The notes under the pieces are model-generated. The model saw nothing but the letters and a program-made list of their open reading frames with translations, was not told the DNA's origin and did not search any database. A stretch of 64,000 nt of DNA, taken from assembly GCA_964601805.1 (NCBI GenBank), contig CAZROW010000001.1, positions 1 through 64,000 on the forward strand. Reading direction: 5' to 3'. This document shows, in pieces, positions 16,836-25,411 of the stretch. Position 1 is the stretch's first letter. The number at the start of each line of letters is the position of its first letter. This DNA is from Eutrophocola sp964601805. GTDB taxonomy: Bacteria > Pseudomonadota > Gammaproteobacteria > Pseudomonadales > Pseudohongiellaceae. A program made the translations under genes and the position numbers.

Positions 16836-17603
16836 ATGGTCACACTACAACGTTCACTGCTTCTTGTTTCTTCACTGACAGCCTGCCTGGTTTCATTTCA
16901 GTTGGCAGCACAATCCTATAGTGTGCCAGACAATACACCGGCACACATTCGCAGAGGGGTGGAATCGGATGCGCGGACTGCCGAACAGGTAGCCCGGGAC
17001 GCCGGTCGCAAACCTGCCGAGGTGCTGACCCTGGCTGATCTGAACGAAGGGGATCATGTCGCTGAAATCACGACTTTTGGGCAGTATTACACGCCCATGC
17101 TGGTGGCAGCCGTGGGGCCAACCGGCAAGGTAGAGATGTATGACCTGCCAGGGCTGGCAGCTTTCCAGGAAGGTGCTGTGGGCGAGGCTGGCCAGGCTTT
17201 TGCCGATGCCAATGGTAATGCTGAATACCATGTTGTTGATTATAACGAGATCGATTTGCCGCAAGGACTGGACGCCATTTTCAACATCCTGTTTTACCAT
17301 GACCACCAGGGCATGGGCGTGGATTCAGCCAGCCTGAATGCCAGCGCCTTTGATGCGCTCAAACCTGGCGGTAAATACGTCATTGTTGACCACCTGGCGG
17401 CAGCAGGGGCAGGTACCAGCCAGACAGGGACCATTCATCGTATTGAAAAAAGCGTCATTATCAATGAAGTCACTGCTGCCGGATTCGACCTGATCGTCGA
17501 CAGCGATATCCTGGCCAACCCGGATGATGACCATACAGCCGGCGTGTTCAGCATGCGGGGTGAAACTGACCGGGCTTTGCTGGTCTTCCAGAAACCACTT
17601 TAA
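16836..17603 (+). CDS. Exported methyltransferase-like protein (COG4798 type)
   Basis: A 255-residue protein with an N-terminal signal peptide (LLLVSSLTACLVSFQLAAQ). The body resembles a class I methyltransferase: strands VAEITTFG and VEMYDLP, then DAIFNILFYHDHQG, DALKPGGKYVIVDHLA and VTAAGFDLIVDSDIL. The glycine-rich SAM loop normally present in the first motif is degenerate (TTFGQYYTPML). Together with export, this makes ordinary SAM-dependent catalysis doubtful. The family assignment comes from the whole pattern, especially DALKPGG and HRIEKSVI. It is monocistronic between two terminators. Confidence 0.72.
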   Translation: MVTLQRSLLLVSSLTACLVSFQLAAQSYSVPDNTPAHIRRGVESDARTAEQVARDAGRKPAEVLTLADLNEGDHVAEITTFGQYYTPMLVAAVGPTGKVEMYDLPGLAAFQEGAVGEAGQAFADANGNAEYHVVDYNEIDLPQGLDAIFNILFYHDHQGMGVDSASLNASAFDALKPGGKYVIVDHLAAAGAGTSQTGTIHRIEKSVIINEVTAAGFDLIVDSDILANPDDDHTAGVFSMRGETDRALLVFQKPL

Positions 17604-17633
17604 CCGACTGATTGACTGAATTAAGTGTAGCGT

Positions 17634-17662
17634 CAGGGTTGGCAGTTTTTCTGCCAACCCTG
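17634..17662. terminator. Bidirectional terminator between convergent genes
   Basis: CAGGGTTGGCAG and CTGCCAACCCTG form a perfect 12-bp stem around TTTTT. It lies between the methyltransferase-like gene and the 3' end of icd, which converge here. Confidence 0.8.
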
Positions 17663-17687
17663 CATGCTTTCTGAAATGCTGGAATCC

Positions 17688-19919
17688 CTAGAGGGTGATC
17701 GCTGCCAGGGCAGCATTGAGAATGGCGCTTGGACGCATGGCGTTTGTACATAATTGGGGATCGGGCTTGTAATAGCCACCGATTTCTACTGGTTGTCCCT
17801 GTACACCATTGAGCTCTGTCAGGATGGCGTTTTCCTGCTCTGTCAGCACCCTTGCCAGTTCGGCAAAATCACTACTTAATTCATGATTGTCGTGTTGTTC
17901 GGCAAGTGCCTGTGCCCAGTACTGGGCCAGGTAAAAATGACTGCCACGGTTATCCAGTTCGCCCACTTTGCGCTGCGGGCCCTTGTTTTCCATTAACAGT
18001 TTGCCGGTAGCCGCATCCAGGGTGTTTGCCAGGATGACGGCTTTTTCATTACGGTTGCTTTGCCCCAAATGCTCGAGTGAGGCCGCCAGGGCCAGGAATT
18101 CACCCAGGGAGTCCCAGCGCAGGTGGTTTTCTTCCACGAACTGCTGAACGTGCTTGGGAGCAGAACCACCGGCACCGGTTTCAAACATGCTGCCACCGTT
18201 CATCAACGGAACAATGGAAAGCATCTTGGCGCTGGTGCCCAGTTCTAGTATGGGAAACAGGTCTGTCAGGTAATCCCTGAGGACATTACCGGTGACAGAA
18301 ATGGTGTCCTGGCCATCTTTCATGCGTTGCAGTGAGAAGCGGGTGGCCTCCACTGGTGACATGATGCGAATATCCAGGCCACTAGTATCGTGTTCAGGTA
18401 GATAGGCATTTACTTTCCTGATCAGTTCGGCATCGTGGGCACGCTCGGGGTTTAACCAGAAAACGGCGGGAATACCGGAGGCACGGGCACGGGTCACGGC
18501 GAGCTTGACCCAGTCCTGGATGGCGGGATCCTTAACCTGGCACATACGCCAGATATCACCCGTCTCCACATCATGTGAAAGCAGGGTTTCACCGGCGCTG
18601 TTGACCACGCGCACAGTTCCGGACTCGCTCATTTCAAACGTCTTGTCATGGGATCCGTATTCTTCGGCTTTTTGCGCCATCAGGCCCACATTGGGTACAG
18701 AGCCCATGGTGCGTGGATCAAAGGCACCGTTTTCCTTACAGAAGTTGATGGTCTCCTGGTAAACGTCGGCATAACAACGATCCGGAATGATCGCGACGGT
18801 GTCATGCAACTCACCGTCAGGGCCCCACATCTTGCCTGAGGAGCGCATGGCGGCGGGCATGGAGGCATCAATAATGACGTCACTGGGCACATGCAGATTG
18901 GTAATGCCCTTGTCGGAGTTCACCATGGCCAGTGCGGGTCTGTTGTCATAGCAGGCCTGGATATCGGCTTCAATTTCTGCCTTCTTGTCGACGGGCAGAG
19001 TATCGATCAGGGCCAGGACTGCACCAAAGCCGTTGTTGGGATTGACGCCAAGTTCAGCGAAGGTGTCAGCGTGCTTTTCAAAGACATCCTTGAAGAATAC
19101 GGAAACCGCGTGACCAAACAGGATCGGATCCGATACTTTCATCATGGTGGCTTTCAGGTGCAGGGAGAGCAGCACTCCTTTGTCCTTGGCTTCCTGGATG
19201 GCTGACTCAAGGAAATCGCGCAGTGCGCTGGCGCTCATTACGCAGGCGTCGATAACTTCCCGGGCCTGCAATGGCGCATCGTCTTTCAGTGTCGTGGTTG
19301 ATCCATCGGCACTGACGAACTCAATACGGAAGGTGTCATCATTGTCCAGGGTCAGTGATTTTTCACTGCCAAAGAAATCGCCTGATTCCATGTGGGCAAC
19401 GGTGGTTTTGGAGTCGCTGGACCATTCTCCCATGGAGTGTGGATTCTTGCGGGCGTATTGCTTGACGGCCCCTGGAGCACGACGGTCTGAATTACCTTCA
19501 CGCAGAACCGGGTTCACGGCACTGCCCTTGACCCGGTCATAACGGGCCTTGATGTCTTTTTCTTCGTCGGTTTTCGGGTTTTCCGGATAGTCCGGCAAGG
19601 TATAGCCCTTGGCCTGCAGTTCCTTGATAGTCGCCGTCATCTGGGGCAATGAGGCACTGATATTCGGCAGCTTGATGATATTGGCTTCCGGCTTCAGGGC
19701 CAGCTGGCCCAGGTAGGCCAGGTCATCGGATTGCTGCTTGTCTTCGGGAAGGTAGTCCGGAAACACTGAAATAATGCGTCCTGCCAGGGAAATATCGCGG
19801 GTTTCCACGTTGATGCCGGCTGAGGCAGAAAAGGCCTGGACCACGGGCAGCAAGGAATAGGTAGCCAGTGCAGGGGCTTCATCAGTGAGTGTATAGATTA
19901 TGGTTGGTTTGTCGGACAT
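17688..19919 (-). CDS. icd: Isocitrate dehydrogenase, NADP-dependent, monomeric type
   Basis: A 743-residue monomeric IDH that oxidatively decarboxylates isocitrate to 2-oxoglutarate with NADP+, feeding the sucAB complex encoded at the left of the window. The N-terminus MSDKPTIIYTLTDEAPALAT and the blocks NGFGAVLALIDTLP, GKMWGPDGELHDTVAIIPD, RYAD-like CYADVYQETINFCKENGAFD and GTSAKMLSIVPLMNGG are characteristic. The length is that of the monomeric family, clearly unlike the roughly 415-residue homodimeric enzyme. The gene is transcribed away from argS. A -10 element at 20008-20013 and the octamer repeat array lie upstream. Confidence 0.96.
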   Translation of the reverse strand: MSDKPTIIYTLTDEAPALATYSLLPVVQAFSASAGINVETRDISLAGRIISVFPDYLPEDKQQSDDLAYLGQLALKPEANIIKLPNISASLPQMTATIKELQAKGYTLPDYPENPKTDEEKDIKARYDRVKGSAVNPVLREGNSDRRAPGAVKQYARKNPHSMGEWSSDSKTTVAHMESGDFFGSEKSLTLDNDDTFRIEFVSADGSTTTLKDDAPLQAREVIDACVMSASALRDFLESAIQEAKDKGVLLSLHLKATMMKVSDPILFGHAVSVFFKDVFEKHADTFAELGVNPNNGFGAVLALIDTLPVDKKAEIEADIQACYDNRPALAMVNSDKGITNLHVPSDVIIDASMPAAMRSSGKMWGPDGELHDTVAIIPDRCYADVYQETINFCKENGAFDPRTMGSVPNVGLMAQKAEEYGSHDKTFEMSESGTVRVVNSAGETLLSHDVETGDIWRMCQVKDPAIQDWVKLAVTRARASGIPAVFWLNPERAHDAELIRKVNAYLPEHDTSGLDIRIMSPVEATRFSLQRMKDGQDTISVTGNVLRDYLTDLFPILELGTSAKMLSIVPLMNGGSMFETGAGGSAPKHVQQFVEENHLRWDSLGEFLALAASLEHLGQSNRNEKAVILANTLDAATGKLLMENKGPQRKVGELDNRGSHFYLAQYWAQALAEQHDNHELSSDFAELARVLTEQENAILTELNGVQGQPVEIGGYYKPDPQLCTNAMRPSAILNAALAAITL

Positions 19920-20007
19920 GCTGATCCCAGTTATTTAGAAGAGCGTTGAAAAAATGGTAATAAAAGCGGGAATGACGGGCCTGAAACCTCGCCATGACGC
20001 GGCGCGC

Positions 20008-20013
20008 ATTATA
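20008..20013 (-). promoter_or_regulatory. -10 element upstream of icd
   Basis: Read on the minus strand, the sequence is GTTATAATGCGCGCC, with a perfect TATAAT. The same 15 bases stand before aroC at 31799-31813. No good -35 is visible; a C-rich tract occupies its place. The transcript leader would be about 80 nt. Confidence 0.5.
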
Positions 20014-20097
20014 ACAACATGGGGGCGGGGGGGATAGATTAGGCGCTTTAGACGTGTCCAGGGAGTGCATCAGGAAAGGCGATACAGGGCAGATGCT

Positions 20098-20253
20098 CGA
20101 TAAAACGATAAAAACGATAAAACGATAAAGAGAGAAGCGAATACGATCATGTCATCCTTTGGCCCCACTATTTGATAAAGTGAAAATAGTAAAACCTATC
20201 TGCAGCAAACCTGAATCGTCCTTTTATCGCTTTATCCCTTTATCGTTTTATCG
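20098..20253. repeat. Symmetrical CGATAAAA / TTTTATCG inverted arrays
   Basis: Four tandem units CGATAAAA, CGATAAAAA, CGATAAAA and CGATAAAG occupy 20098-20130. Four inverted units TTTTATCG, CTTTATCC, CTTTATCG and TTTTATCG occupy 20222-20253. The arrays are separated by about 90 bp and could form one long stem. In transcription order they begin 8 nt after the argS stop and precede icd. The spacer also contains an ACTATTT/AAATAGT hairpin. The whole gap 19920-20260 holds no gene. Confidence 0.8.
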
Positions 20254-20260
20254 GTATTCC

Positions 20261-21985
20261 TTACATTTTTTCCAGCGTCTCAATCCCCAGCAATGCCAGT
20301 CCCTGTTTGATGGTGCGGGCGGTGAGTTCACACAGTCCCAGTCGGGAATTACGTATGGCGGGTTCTGCCTTGAGGACAGGGCAGGCCTCGTAGAAGCGCA
20401 TGTAGGTGCCGGCCAGCTCGTACAGATACAGGCACAGCTGGTTGGGGAAACAATCGTCGGCGACCTGCGAGATGGTTTCCGAGAATTGCAGCAGCTTGAG
20501 TGCCAGTCGTTTTTCTTCCGGTGTTTCTACGGCAATGGTAAATGAGTCTTCACCGGCAGCTTCTTCACGGCGAAAGATACTGCGGATTCGGGCATAGGCA
20601 TACAGCAGGTATGGGGCGGTGTTGCCGTCAAAGGACAGCATGGTGTTCCAGTCAAAAATATAATCGCTGTTGCGGTTCTTGCTCAGCTCAAAGTACTTGA
20701 TGGCGGCGATACCAACCACATCGGCAATGGCACGGCGTTCTGCTTCGCCCAAGTCCGGGTTTTTATCGGACACCAGGTCATAGGCTCGCGAGACACCCTC
20801 GGCCATCAGGTCCATCAGTTTTACCGTGCCGCCTGAACGGGTTTTGAAGGGTTTGCCGTCACTGCCCATCATGGTGCCATAGGAGAGATGCTCCAGTGAA
20901 CAATGCGGCGTTTTCAGCCCCGCCAGTTCTGCTACCCTGAACACCTGCTGGAAATGCAGGCTCTGGCGTGCATCAACGACATACAGTACACGATCGGCAT
21001 GGAGAGTCTGGCTGCGATACTGGATGGCCGCCAGGTCAGTGGTGGCATAGAGAAAACCACCGTCAGATTTTTGCACGATGACCGGCAGGGGACAGCCGTC
21101 CTTGGTCTTGAATTCATCAAGGAAAACACATTGGGCACCCTCCGAAGTGGAGAGCAGTCCGGCCTGGTCAAGCTGCTCAAGAATGGGTTGCAGCTTGTCG
21201 TTGTAAAAACTTTCGGCGCGCATATCACCAGGGACCAGTGTGATCCCCAATTTTTCGTAGAGCTCCTGGCAGTGTGCCACTGATACGTCGATAAACTTTT
21301 GCCACAGCGCCAGGCACTCGGGATCGCCTTTCTGCAATTTCACGACATTGTCCCGGCTGGTTTTTGCAAACTCGGGATCACTGTCAAACTTCTCTTTGGC
21401 ATGGCGATAAAAAACTTCGAGGTCGGCCAGTTCTTCCTGAAGGTCTGACTTGCTGTCGATAGCCTGCATCCAGGTGATCAGCATGCCAAACTGGGTACCC
21501 CAGTCGCCAAAATGGTTCTGGCGAATGACCTGGTGACCCAGGTAGTCAAAAATACGTGCCAGGGCATCACCGATGATCGTGCCTCGCAGGTGACCCACGT
21601 GCATTTCCTTGGCCAGGTTGGGCGAGGAATAATCCACTACAACAGTCTCTGCGGACGTGGTTTTCTCAACCAGCCGATCTTTTTGTAGCAGGGCATTGAG
21701 CTGGTCAGCCAGGTATTCCCTGGAGAGAAAGATATTGATGAAGCCCGGACCAGCCAGTTCCACCTTCTCGGCCATGGCGCCCAGGTCCAGGGTTTTGATC
21801 ACCGCCTCACCCAGTTCCCTGGGGTTTTGTTTCTGTTTCTTGGCGATACCCATGACGCCATTGGCCTGGTAATCACCAAACTTTTCTTCACGGGCGTAAT
21901 TGATCAGGGCGCTGCAGTCCTGTTGGCCGGAGACTTTACTCAGGCTCGCGGAAATGATGGCATCGAGTTCTTGCTTCAGGTTCAT
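20261..21985 (-). CDS. argS: Arginyl-tRNA synthetase
   Basis: Class I aminoacyl-tRNA synthetase (574 aa) charging tRNA-Arg. Visible parts are the N-terminal additional domain, the HIGH-type signature HVGH in SPNLAKEMHVGHLRG, and the KMSKS-region equivalent MMGSDGKPFKTRSGG. A C-terminal anticodon-binding DALR domain ends in TIKQGLALLGIETLEKM. I start it at MNLKQELDAI (ATG 21985), as in family members. An in-frame ATG at 22024 would add 13 residues and has a better AGGGGC site, so that longer form cannot be excluded. Confidence 0.95.
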   Translation of the reverse strand: MNLKQELDAIISASLSKVSGQQDCSALINYAREEKFGDYQANGVMGIAKKQKQNPRELGEAVIKTLDLGAMAEKVELAGPGFINIFLSREYLADQLNALLQKDRLVEKTTSAETVVVDYSSPNLAKEMHVGHLRGTIIGDALARIFDYLGHQVIRQNHFGDWGTQFGMLITWMQAIDSKSDLQEELADLEVFYRHAKEKFDSDPEFAKTSRDNVVKLQKGDPECLALWQKFIDVSVAHCQELYEKLGITLVPGDMRAESFYNDKLQPILEQLDQAGLLSTSEGAQCVFLDEFKTKDGCPLPVIVQKSDGGFLYATTDLAAIQYRSQTLHADRVLYVVDARQSLHFQQVFRVAELAGLKTPHCSLEHLSYGTMMGSDGKPFKTRSGGTVKLMDLMAEGVSRAYDLVSDKNPDLGEAERRAIADVVGIAAIKYFELSKNRNSDYIFDWNTMLSFDGNTAPYLLYAYARIRSIFRREEAAGEDSFTIAVETPEEKRLALKLLQFSETISQVADDCFPNQLCLYLYELAGTYMRFYEACPVLKAEPAIRNSRLGLCELTARTIKQGLALLGIETLEKM

Positions 21986-22083
21986 GACTGTGTCGGGGCT
22001 GGCTGCCGATGGAAAACGGGGCATTTTACACGAAAGCCCCTGGCGGTGTCAGAACAGAGTGCATGGGGCGGGAAGGGAGCAAA

Positions 22084-22113
22084 TTGCCGTTACGAAATAC
22101 CCGGTGGTATTCT
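22084..22113 (+). promoter_or_regulatory. Possible promoter of the lipoprotein gene
   Basis: TTGCCG (22084-22089), an 18-nt spacer and TATTCT (22108-22113) give a fair sigma-70 match. The leader would be about 20 nt and contains AAGGGGA before the ATG. Confidence 0.45.
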
Positions 22114-22139
22114 ATGAGGTCTTTTTCAAGGGGAATGAA

Positions 22140-23279
22140 ATGAAATATCAAAACACTTTATTGATCAGCGTTATCTGTATGGCCGCTTTGTTGGCAGGTT
22201 GTGGCGGCAATGAAGAGCCAGCCAGCGTGCCAGCAGAAACAGCAATGACGGCCCCGGCAGAAAACCCGGCAACACCCGAACCTGCCATGGACGAGGTCTG
22301 TGCGAGCACGCCGGGTGCTGACTATCTTTGCGGTGTCATCAATGGCGAAGATATCCTGCGCCTGGGCAATTCTCCCTGGTTGCTGGTCTCAGGCCTGGAT
22401 GGCAGCCTGTCCGGTGAAGATATTCGCGGCAGGATCCACCTGGTCAATGCCAGTGAGCGGACCGTGGAAATACTCTTTCCCGGCAGCAATCCCATGTTTC
22501 GCCAGGATAGCGAGCGGTTTCCCGGTTGTCCCGGGCCGATGGATACACTCAACCTGTCTTCTCACGGGCTTGCATTGCAGGCTTCTGACAAGGGACCGGA
22601 TATTTACAACCTGTACATGACAAGCCATGGTGCGCGCGAGGCTATCGAGGTCTTTGAAATCGAGGCCTTCCTGAAACCAACCATCACCTGGGTTGGTTGT
22701 ATCCCCATGCCCGCATCATCCTGGACCAACAGTGTGGCCATTCTTGATGATGGCGGTTTTGTTGCCACGCAATTCTTCAATCCTGCCGAACATACCATCG
22801 ACAATGTATTGGCCGGGGAAATCACGGGTCATGTCTTCGAATGGCACCCGGGCGAAAGTGTCGGGACTATCCCCGGGACAGAGGCAGCCGGTCCCAATGG
22901 TATTGTCGTGTCTGCCGATGAGCGCCATGTTTTTGTTGCGGCATTTGGCACTTCTGAACTGCTGAAGTTTGATCGAACGGTTGCACCTGTAACACGGGAA
23001 AGCGTGCGCCTGGATATCGTTCCGGACAATGTCCGCTGGACAGCCGGGGGCAAACTCCTGGTGGCTGGCAACAATACGCCGGATTACTGTGGGCAGCAAA
23101 ACTGTGAGCCTGGCTGGTCTGTCATCGAGGTGGATCCGGAGACTCTTGAAGCGCAGCGTATTGCCGGGCTGGGAGAAGACAGCGCCTTGCATGATGCCAG
23201 TTCTGCGTTACTGGTTGATGGTGAAATCTGGGTAGGGACCTACAGTGGTGACAGGCTGGCTATTTTGCCGCGCGAATAA
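22140..23279 (+). CDS. Lipoprotein with SMP-30/beta-propeller-like domain
   Basis: A 379-residue secreted lipoprotein. The lipobox is LLAGC (C21), followed by an Ala/Pro/Glu linker. The mature part looks like a beta-propeller of the SMP-30/paraoxonase kind: repeats such as IRGRIHLVNASERTVEIL, GPNGIVVSADERHVFVAAFG, TSELLKFDR, IVPDNVRWTAGGKLLVAGN and DASSALLVDGEIWVGTYSGD. Such folds hydrolyse lactones or esters, or simply bind ligands; the substrate is not deducible. Four Cys (VCAST, YLCGV, DYCGQQNCEPG) suggest disulfides. The start is ATG 22140 with AAGGGGA; longer in-frame starts lie inside argS. Confidence 0.75.
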   Translation: MKYQNTLLISVICMAALLAGCGGNEEPASVPAETAMTAPAENPATPEPAMDEVCASTPGADYLCGVINGEDILRLGNSPWLLVSGLDGSLSGEDIRGRIHLVNASERTVEILFPGSNPMFRQDSERFPGCPGPMDTLNLSSHGLALQASDKGPDIYNLYMTSHGAREAIEVFEIEAFLKPTITWVGCIPMPASSWTNSVAILDDGGFVATQFFNPAEHTIDNVLAGEITGHVFEWHPGESVGTIPGTEAAGPNGIVVSADERHVFVAAFGTSELLKFDRTVAPVTRESVRLDIVPDNVRWTAGGKLLVAGNNTPDYCGQQNCEPGWSVIEVDPETLEAQRIAGLGEDSALHDASSALLVDGEIWVGTYSGDRLAILPRE

Positions 23280-23301
23280 ATGTTCAGGAAAAAGCAGGCA
23301 T

Positions 23302-23329
23302 AAAAAAGGCGCCTTCTGGCGCCTTTTTT
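23302..23329. terminator. Bidirectional terminator
   Basis: AAAAAAGGCGCC and GGCGCCTTTTTT form a perfect 12-bp stem with a TTCT loop between two convergent genes. A/T runs on both sides allow termination in both directions. Confidence 0.95.
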
Positions 23330-23360
23330 AATTACTTTTGCTTACCCTGGATAAAAAGGC

Positions 23361-24011
23361 TTACTCACCGGTTGCAAAGCAATAGAAAAAGCCATTGCCA
23401 CCGGAAGCTTGCAATTGCTCCTGGCTGCAGCCGCGAGACGGGTGTGCAGCATTCCAGGACTCTGCCATGGCGCCACCGCCAACCCGGTCAAAATGACCCA
23501 CGGTTGCGCGGGACTGATCGGTATTGCTCGTCCAGTTGTTACAGGTCATATCAGAAGCAGTACCGTCCGGATTGGTACCGGTCAGGATATCGTGCATGTT
23601 GGGCTGGTCGCCGACACCGTTAATGGTATTGCCATTTTCATCCACTGAACGCTGTTTGTTCAGGTTGGCATTGCTGTAATGGATATCCATGACGCTGCGT
23701 CCTACCAGTTCGCCATTGGCGTTGTACCAGGGACCGCTGCCAATTCTGTCACGAGCGTAGACGCCATTGGCACCCGTGGTGCTGAGATAGGCACGCCAGG
23801 TCTTGCCGGTGACGCCTGCCTCTTCAGCAAGCAAGGCACAGTGGGCATCTGCACCGGCCAGCCCGCCAAGATTGGCACCATCACCTGGGCCACGGCTGGT
23901 GATAAAGAAACTCATGCTCGTGTCCTGGTCACCCTGGCCAGGTTGGGCCAGGAGCGGAAAGCTCTGGCTGGCGAGTATTGCTGCTGCGATTACCAGTTTA
24001 CTTGTTTTCAT
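23361..24011 (-). CDS. Secreted lectin-like (DUF1554/endostatin-like) protein
   Basis: A 216-residue exported protein with signal peptide MKTSKLVIAAAILASQSFPLLAQ. The mature part contains GGLAGADAHCALLAEEAG, WRAYLSTTGANGVYARDRIG, PWYNANGEL, CNNWTSNTDQSRATVGHFDR and SRGCSQEQLQASGGNGFFYC. The AxxxC...TWRAYLST and CNNWTS pattern fits the C-type-lectin/endostatin-like fold often annotated as lectin or DUF1554. Four cysteines probably form two disulfides. Ligand and role are unknown. It is transcribed divergently from the VOC gene, with a dyad in the shared region. Confidence 0.65.
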   Translation of the reverse strand: MKTSKLVIAAAILASQSFPLLAQPGQGDQDTSMSFFITSRGPGDGANLGGLAGADAHCALLAEEAGVTGKTWRAYLSTTGANGVYARDRIGSGPWYNANGELVGRSVMDIHYSNANLNKQRSVDENGNTINGVGDQPNMHDILTGTNPDGTASDMTCNNWTSNTDQSRATVGHFDRVGGGAMAESWNAAHPSRGCSQEQLQASGGNGFFYCFATGE

Positions 24012-24070
24012 ACTGTCTCCCTGGAAGCTTCTGCAATGAAGCAGGTTTTTCTGTTTATTGTTGAGTGTTC

Positions 24071-24100
24071 AATGGCGAATGGACCCGCCAATTCACCATT
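24071..24100. promoter_or_regulatory. 30-bp dyad between divergent exported-protein genes
   Basis: AATGGCGAAT (24071-24080) and ATTCACCATT (24091-24100) are inverted copies with one mismatch, separated by 10 bp. They lie between the divergent lectin-like and VOC genes. An operator role is inferred only from position and symmetry. Confidence 0.35.
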
Positions 24101-24296
24101 AGTACCAGTGAACTGTGCAAGGATCGTGAATCCCTGGTTTGCAGGCTGGAAAAAGAGGCGTTCACAGGTAAATATGGCACCCGGAGCCCTGATTACGGGG
24201 AGTTGCCGCCGGTATTGTGGCTGGACTCACTGTGTAGCATAGGGCATGATAAGTCTTAAAAAAAGATTGATAAGTTTTTCCTTGAGGGGCTTTCCA

Positions 24297-25304
24297 ATGA
24301 TTAATCGTCGCCATTTTCTTGCCTGTTCAGCCGGTGCTGCAGGTTCTGTCCTGTTGCCAAATGGCCTGCTGGCCCAGTCCGGAATCCGGCTGGAAAAGCT
24401 CAACTATTTCGAAGTACGCGTTTCCGATCCGGCACGCAGCATCGACTTTTACCAGGCCGTTTTCGGCATGCCGGTACAGTCCCGTGTCGGCAACCGCACC
24501 TTCCTGAAAATAGGGGAAAACAACCAGTATCTTGCCGTGCGCCAGGTACAAGAAGGCGAAACCCCGGCGATCACCCAGCTGGGATACTCGGTCAGTAACT
24601 ACGACCCTGAGGCGACCCAGGCTGCATTGATAGCCGGTGGCTTCGAGGAAATCGATCCCCCTGATCCGACATTGCCGGGCATTGAAAACCCGATGACTAC
24701 CTGGGTACGTATGCGGGGTGAGACCCCCACTCTGTATTTCTCCGATGCGCGTGGCGTGATTGTGCAACTGACCGATCCCTCCTGGTGTGGTGGCAGTGGA
24801 CCTCTTGGTAGTGCCTGCGGCGAACCGGAGGCGGTGGAAGATGGCAGCATTGCGCTCAGTGAGATCAATCATTTCACCTGTTTTGTCGGCGACGGCGCTG
24901 CAGCCAATGTGTTTTACCAGGATTTCTTCGATCTGCAGATCCAGGCTTTCCAGGGGCCCGGTGGTCCGGTGACAGGCATTGGTGATGGCTACCAGTTTGT
25001 CATGTATGCCGGTGGCGGAGGCGGTACCACCCCGGCCAATATCCACCATGTCAGTTTCAACATGGACAACTTCGTCGTTGATGAGGTGCTGGCGCGCCTG
25101 GAAGACCACGGCATCACTGACAGGGGAGATCGCAGAACAGGGCCAATGATGCATTACATCAGTTTCCGCATGCCTGCCCGCGGTGGTGTGGAAGGTGGTA
25201 CGCCGGAAGTCTACTTTACCGATCCTGATGGCATCCTGATGCAGATCCAGGACACCTCCTACTGTGGTGGCGGGGGTTACCTTGGCAGTGAATGCCTGAA
25301 GTAA
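24297..25304 (+). CDS. Tat-exported protein with two VOC (glyoxalase-fold) domains
   Basis: A 335-residue protein that begins MINRRHFLACSAGAAG, a twin-arginine-type signal. Two VOC domains follow (about 35-165 and 193-330), starting LNYFEVRVSDPARSIDFYQ and INHFTCFVGDGAAANVFYQ. Each ends with a similar cysteine tail, WCGGSGPLGSAC and YCGGGGYLGSEC, so the gene looks like an internal duplication. VOC proteins bind a metal and act as isomerases, dioxygenases or ligand-sequestering proteins; no substrate can be named. The start is ATG 24297 with GAGGGGC upstream; an earlier in-frame ATG at 24246 would bury the Tat motif. Confidence 0.8.
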   Translation: MINRRHFLACSAGAAGSVLLPNGLLAQSGIRLEKLNYFEVRVSDPARSIDFYQAVFGMPVQSRVGNRTFLKIGENNQYLAVRQVQEGETPAITQLGYSVSNYDPEATQAALIAGGFEEIDPPDPTLPGIENPMTTWVRMRGETPTLYFSDARGVIVQLTDPSWCGGSGPLGSACGEPEAVEDGSIALSEINHFTCFVGDGAAANVFYQDFFDLQIQAFQGPGGPVTGIGDGYQFVMYAGGGGGTTPANIHHVSFNMDNFVVDEVLARLEDHGITDRGDRRTGPMMHYISFRMPARGGVEGGTPEVYFTDPDGILMQIQDTSYCGGGGYLGSECLK

Positions 25305-25322
25305 TGATATAAAGCTTGCTCA

Positions 25323-25349
25323 AAAAAGCCCGCGATAAGCGGGCTTTTT
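25323..25349. terminator. Bidirectional terminator
   Basis: AAAAAGCCCGC and GCGGGCTTTTT pair perfectly around GATAA between convergent genes. Confidence 0.93.
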
Positions 25350-25411
25350 AGTGTTTGTTAATTGACCTTTTTAAAAAGCGTCAGGAGGCAGGAAACAAAG
25401 CATCTCTTTCA

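Noticed and set aside
24012..24296. Coding frame on the plus strand running through the lectin-VOC spacer
   Set aside because: The frame is mostly antisense to the lectin-like gene and has no plausible start in the spacer; the region reads better as a divergent promoter region.
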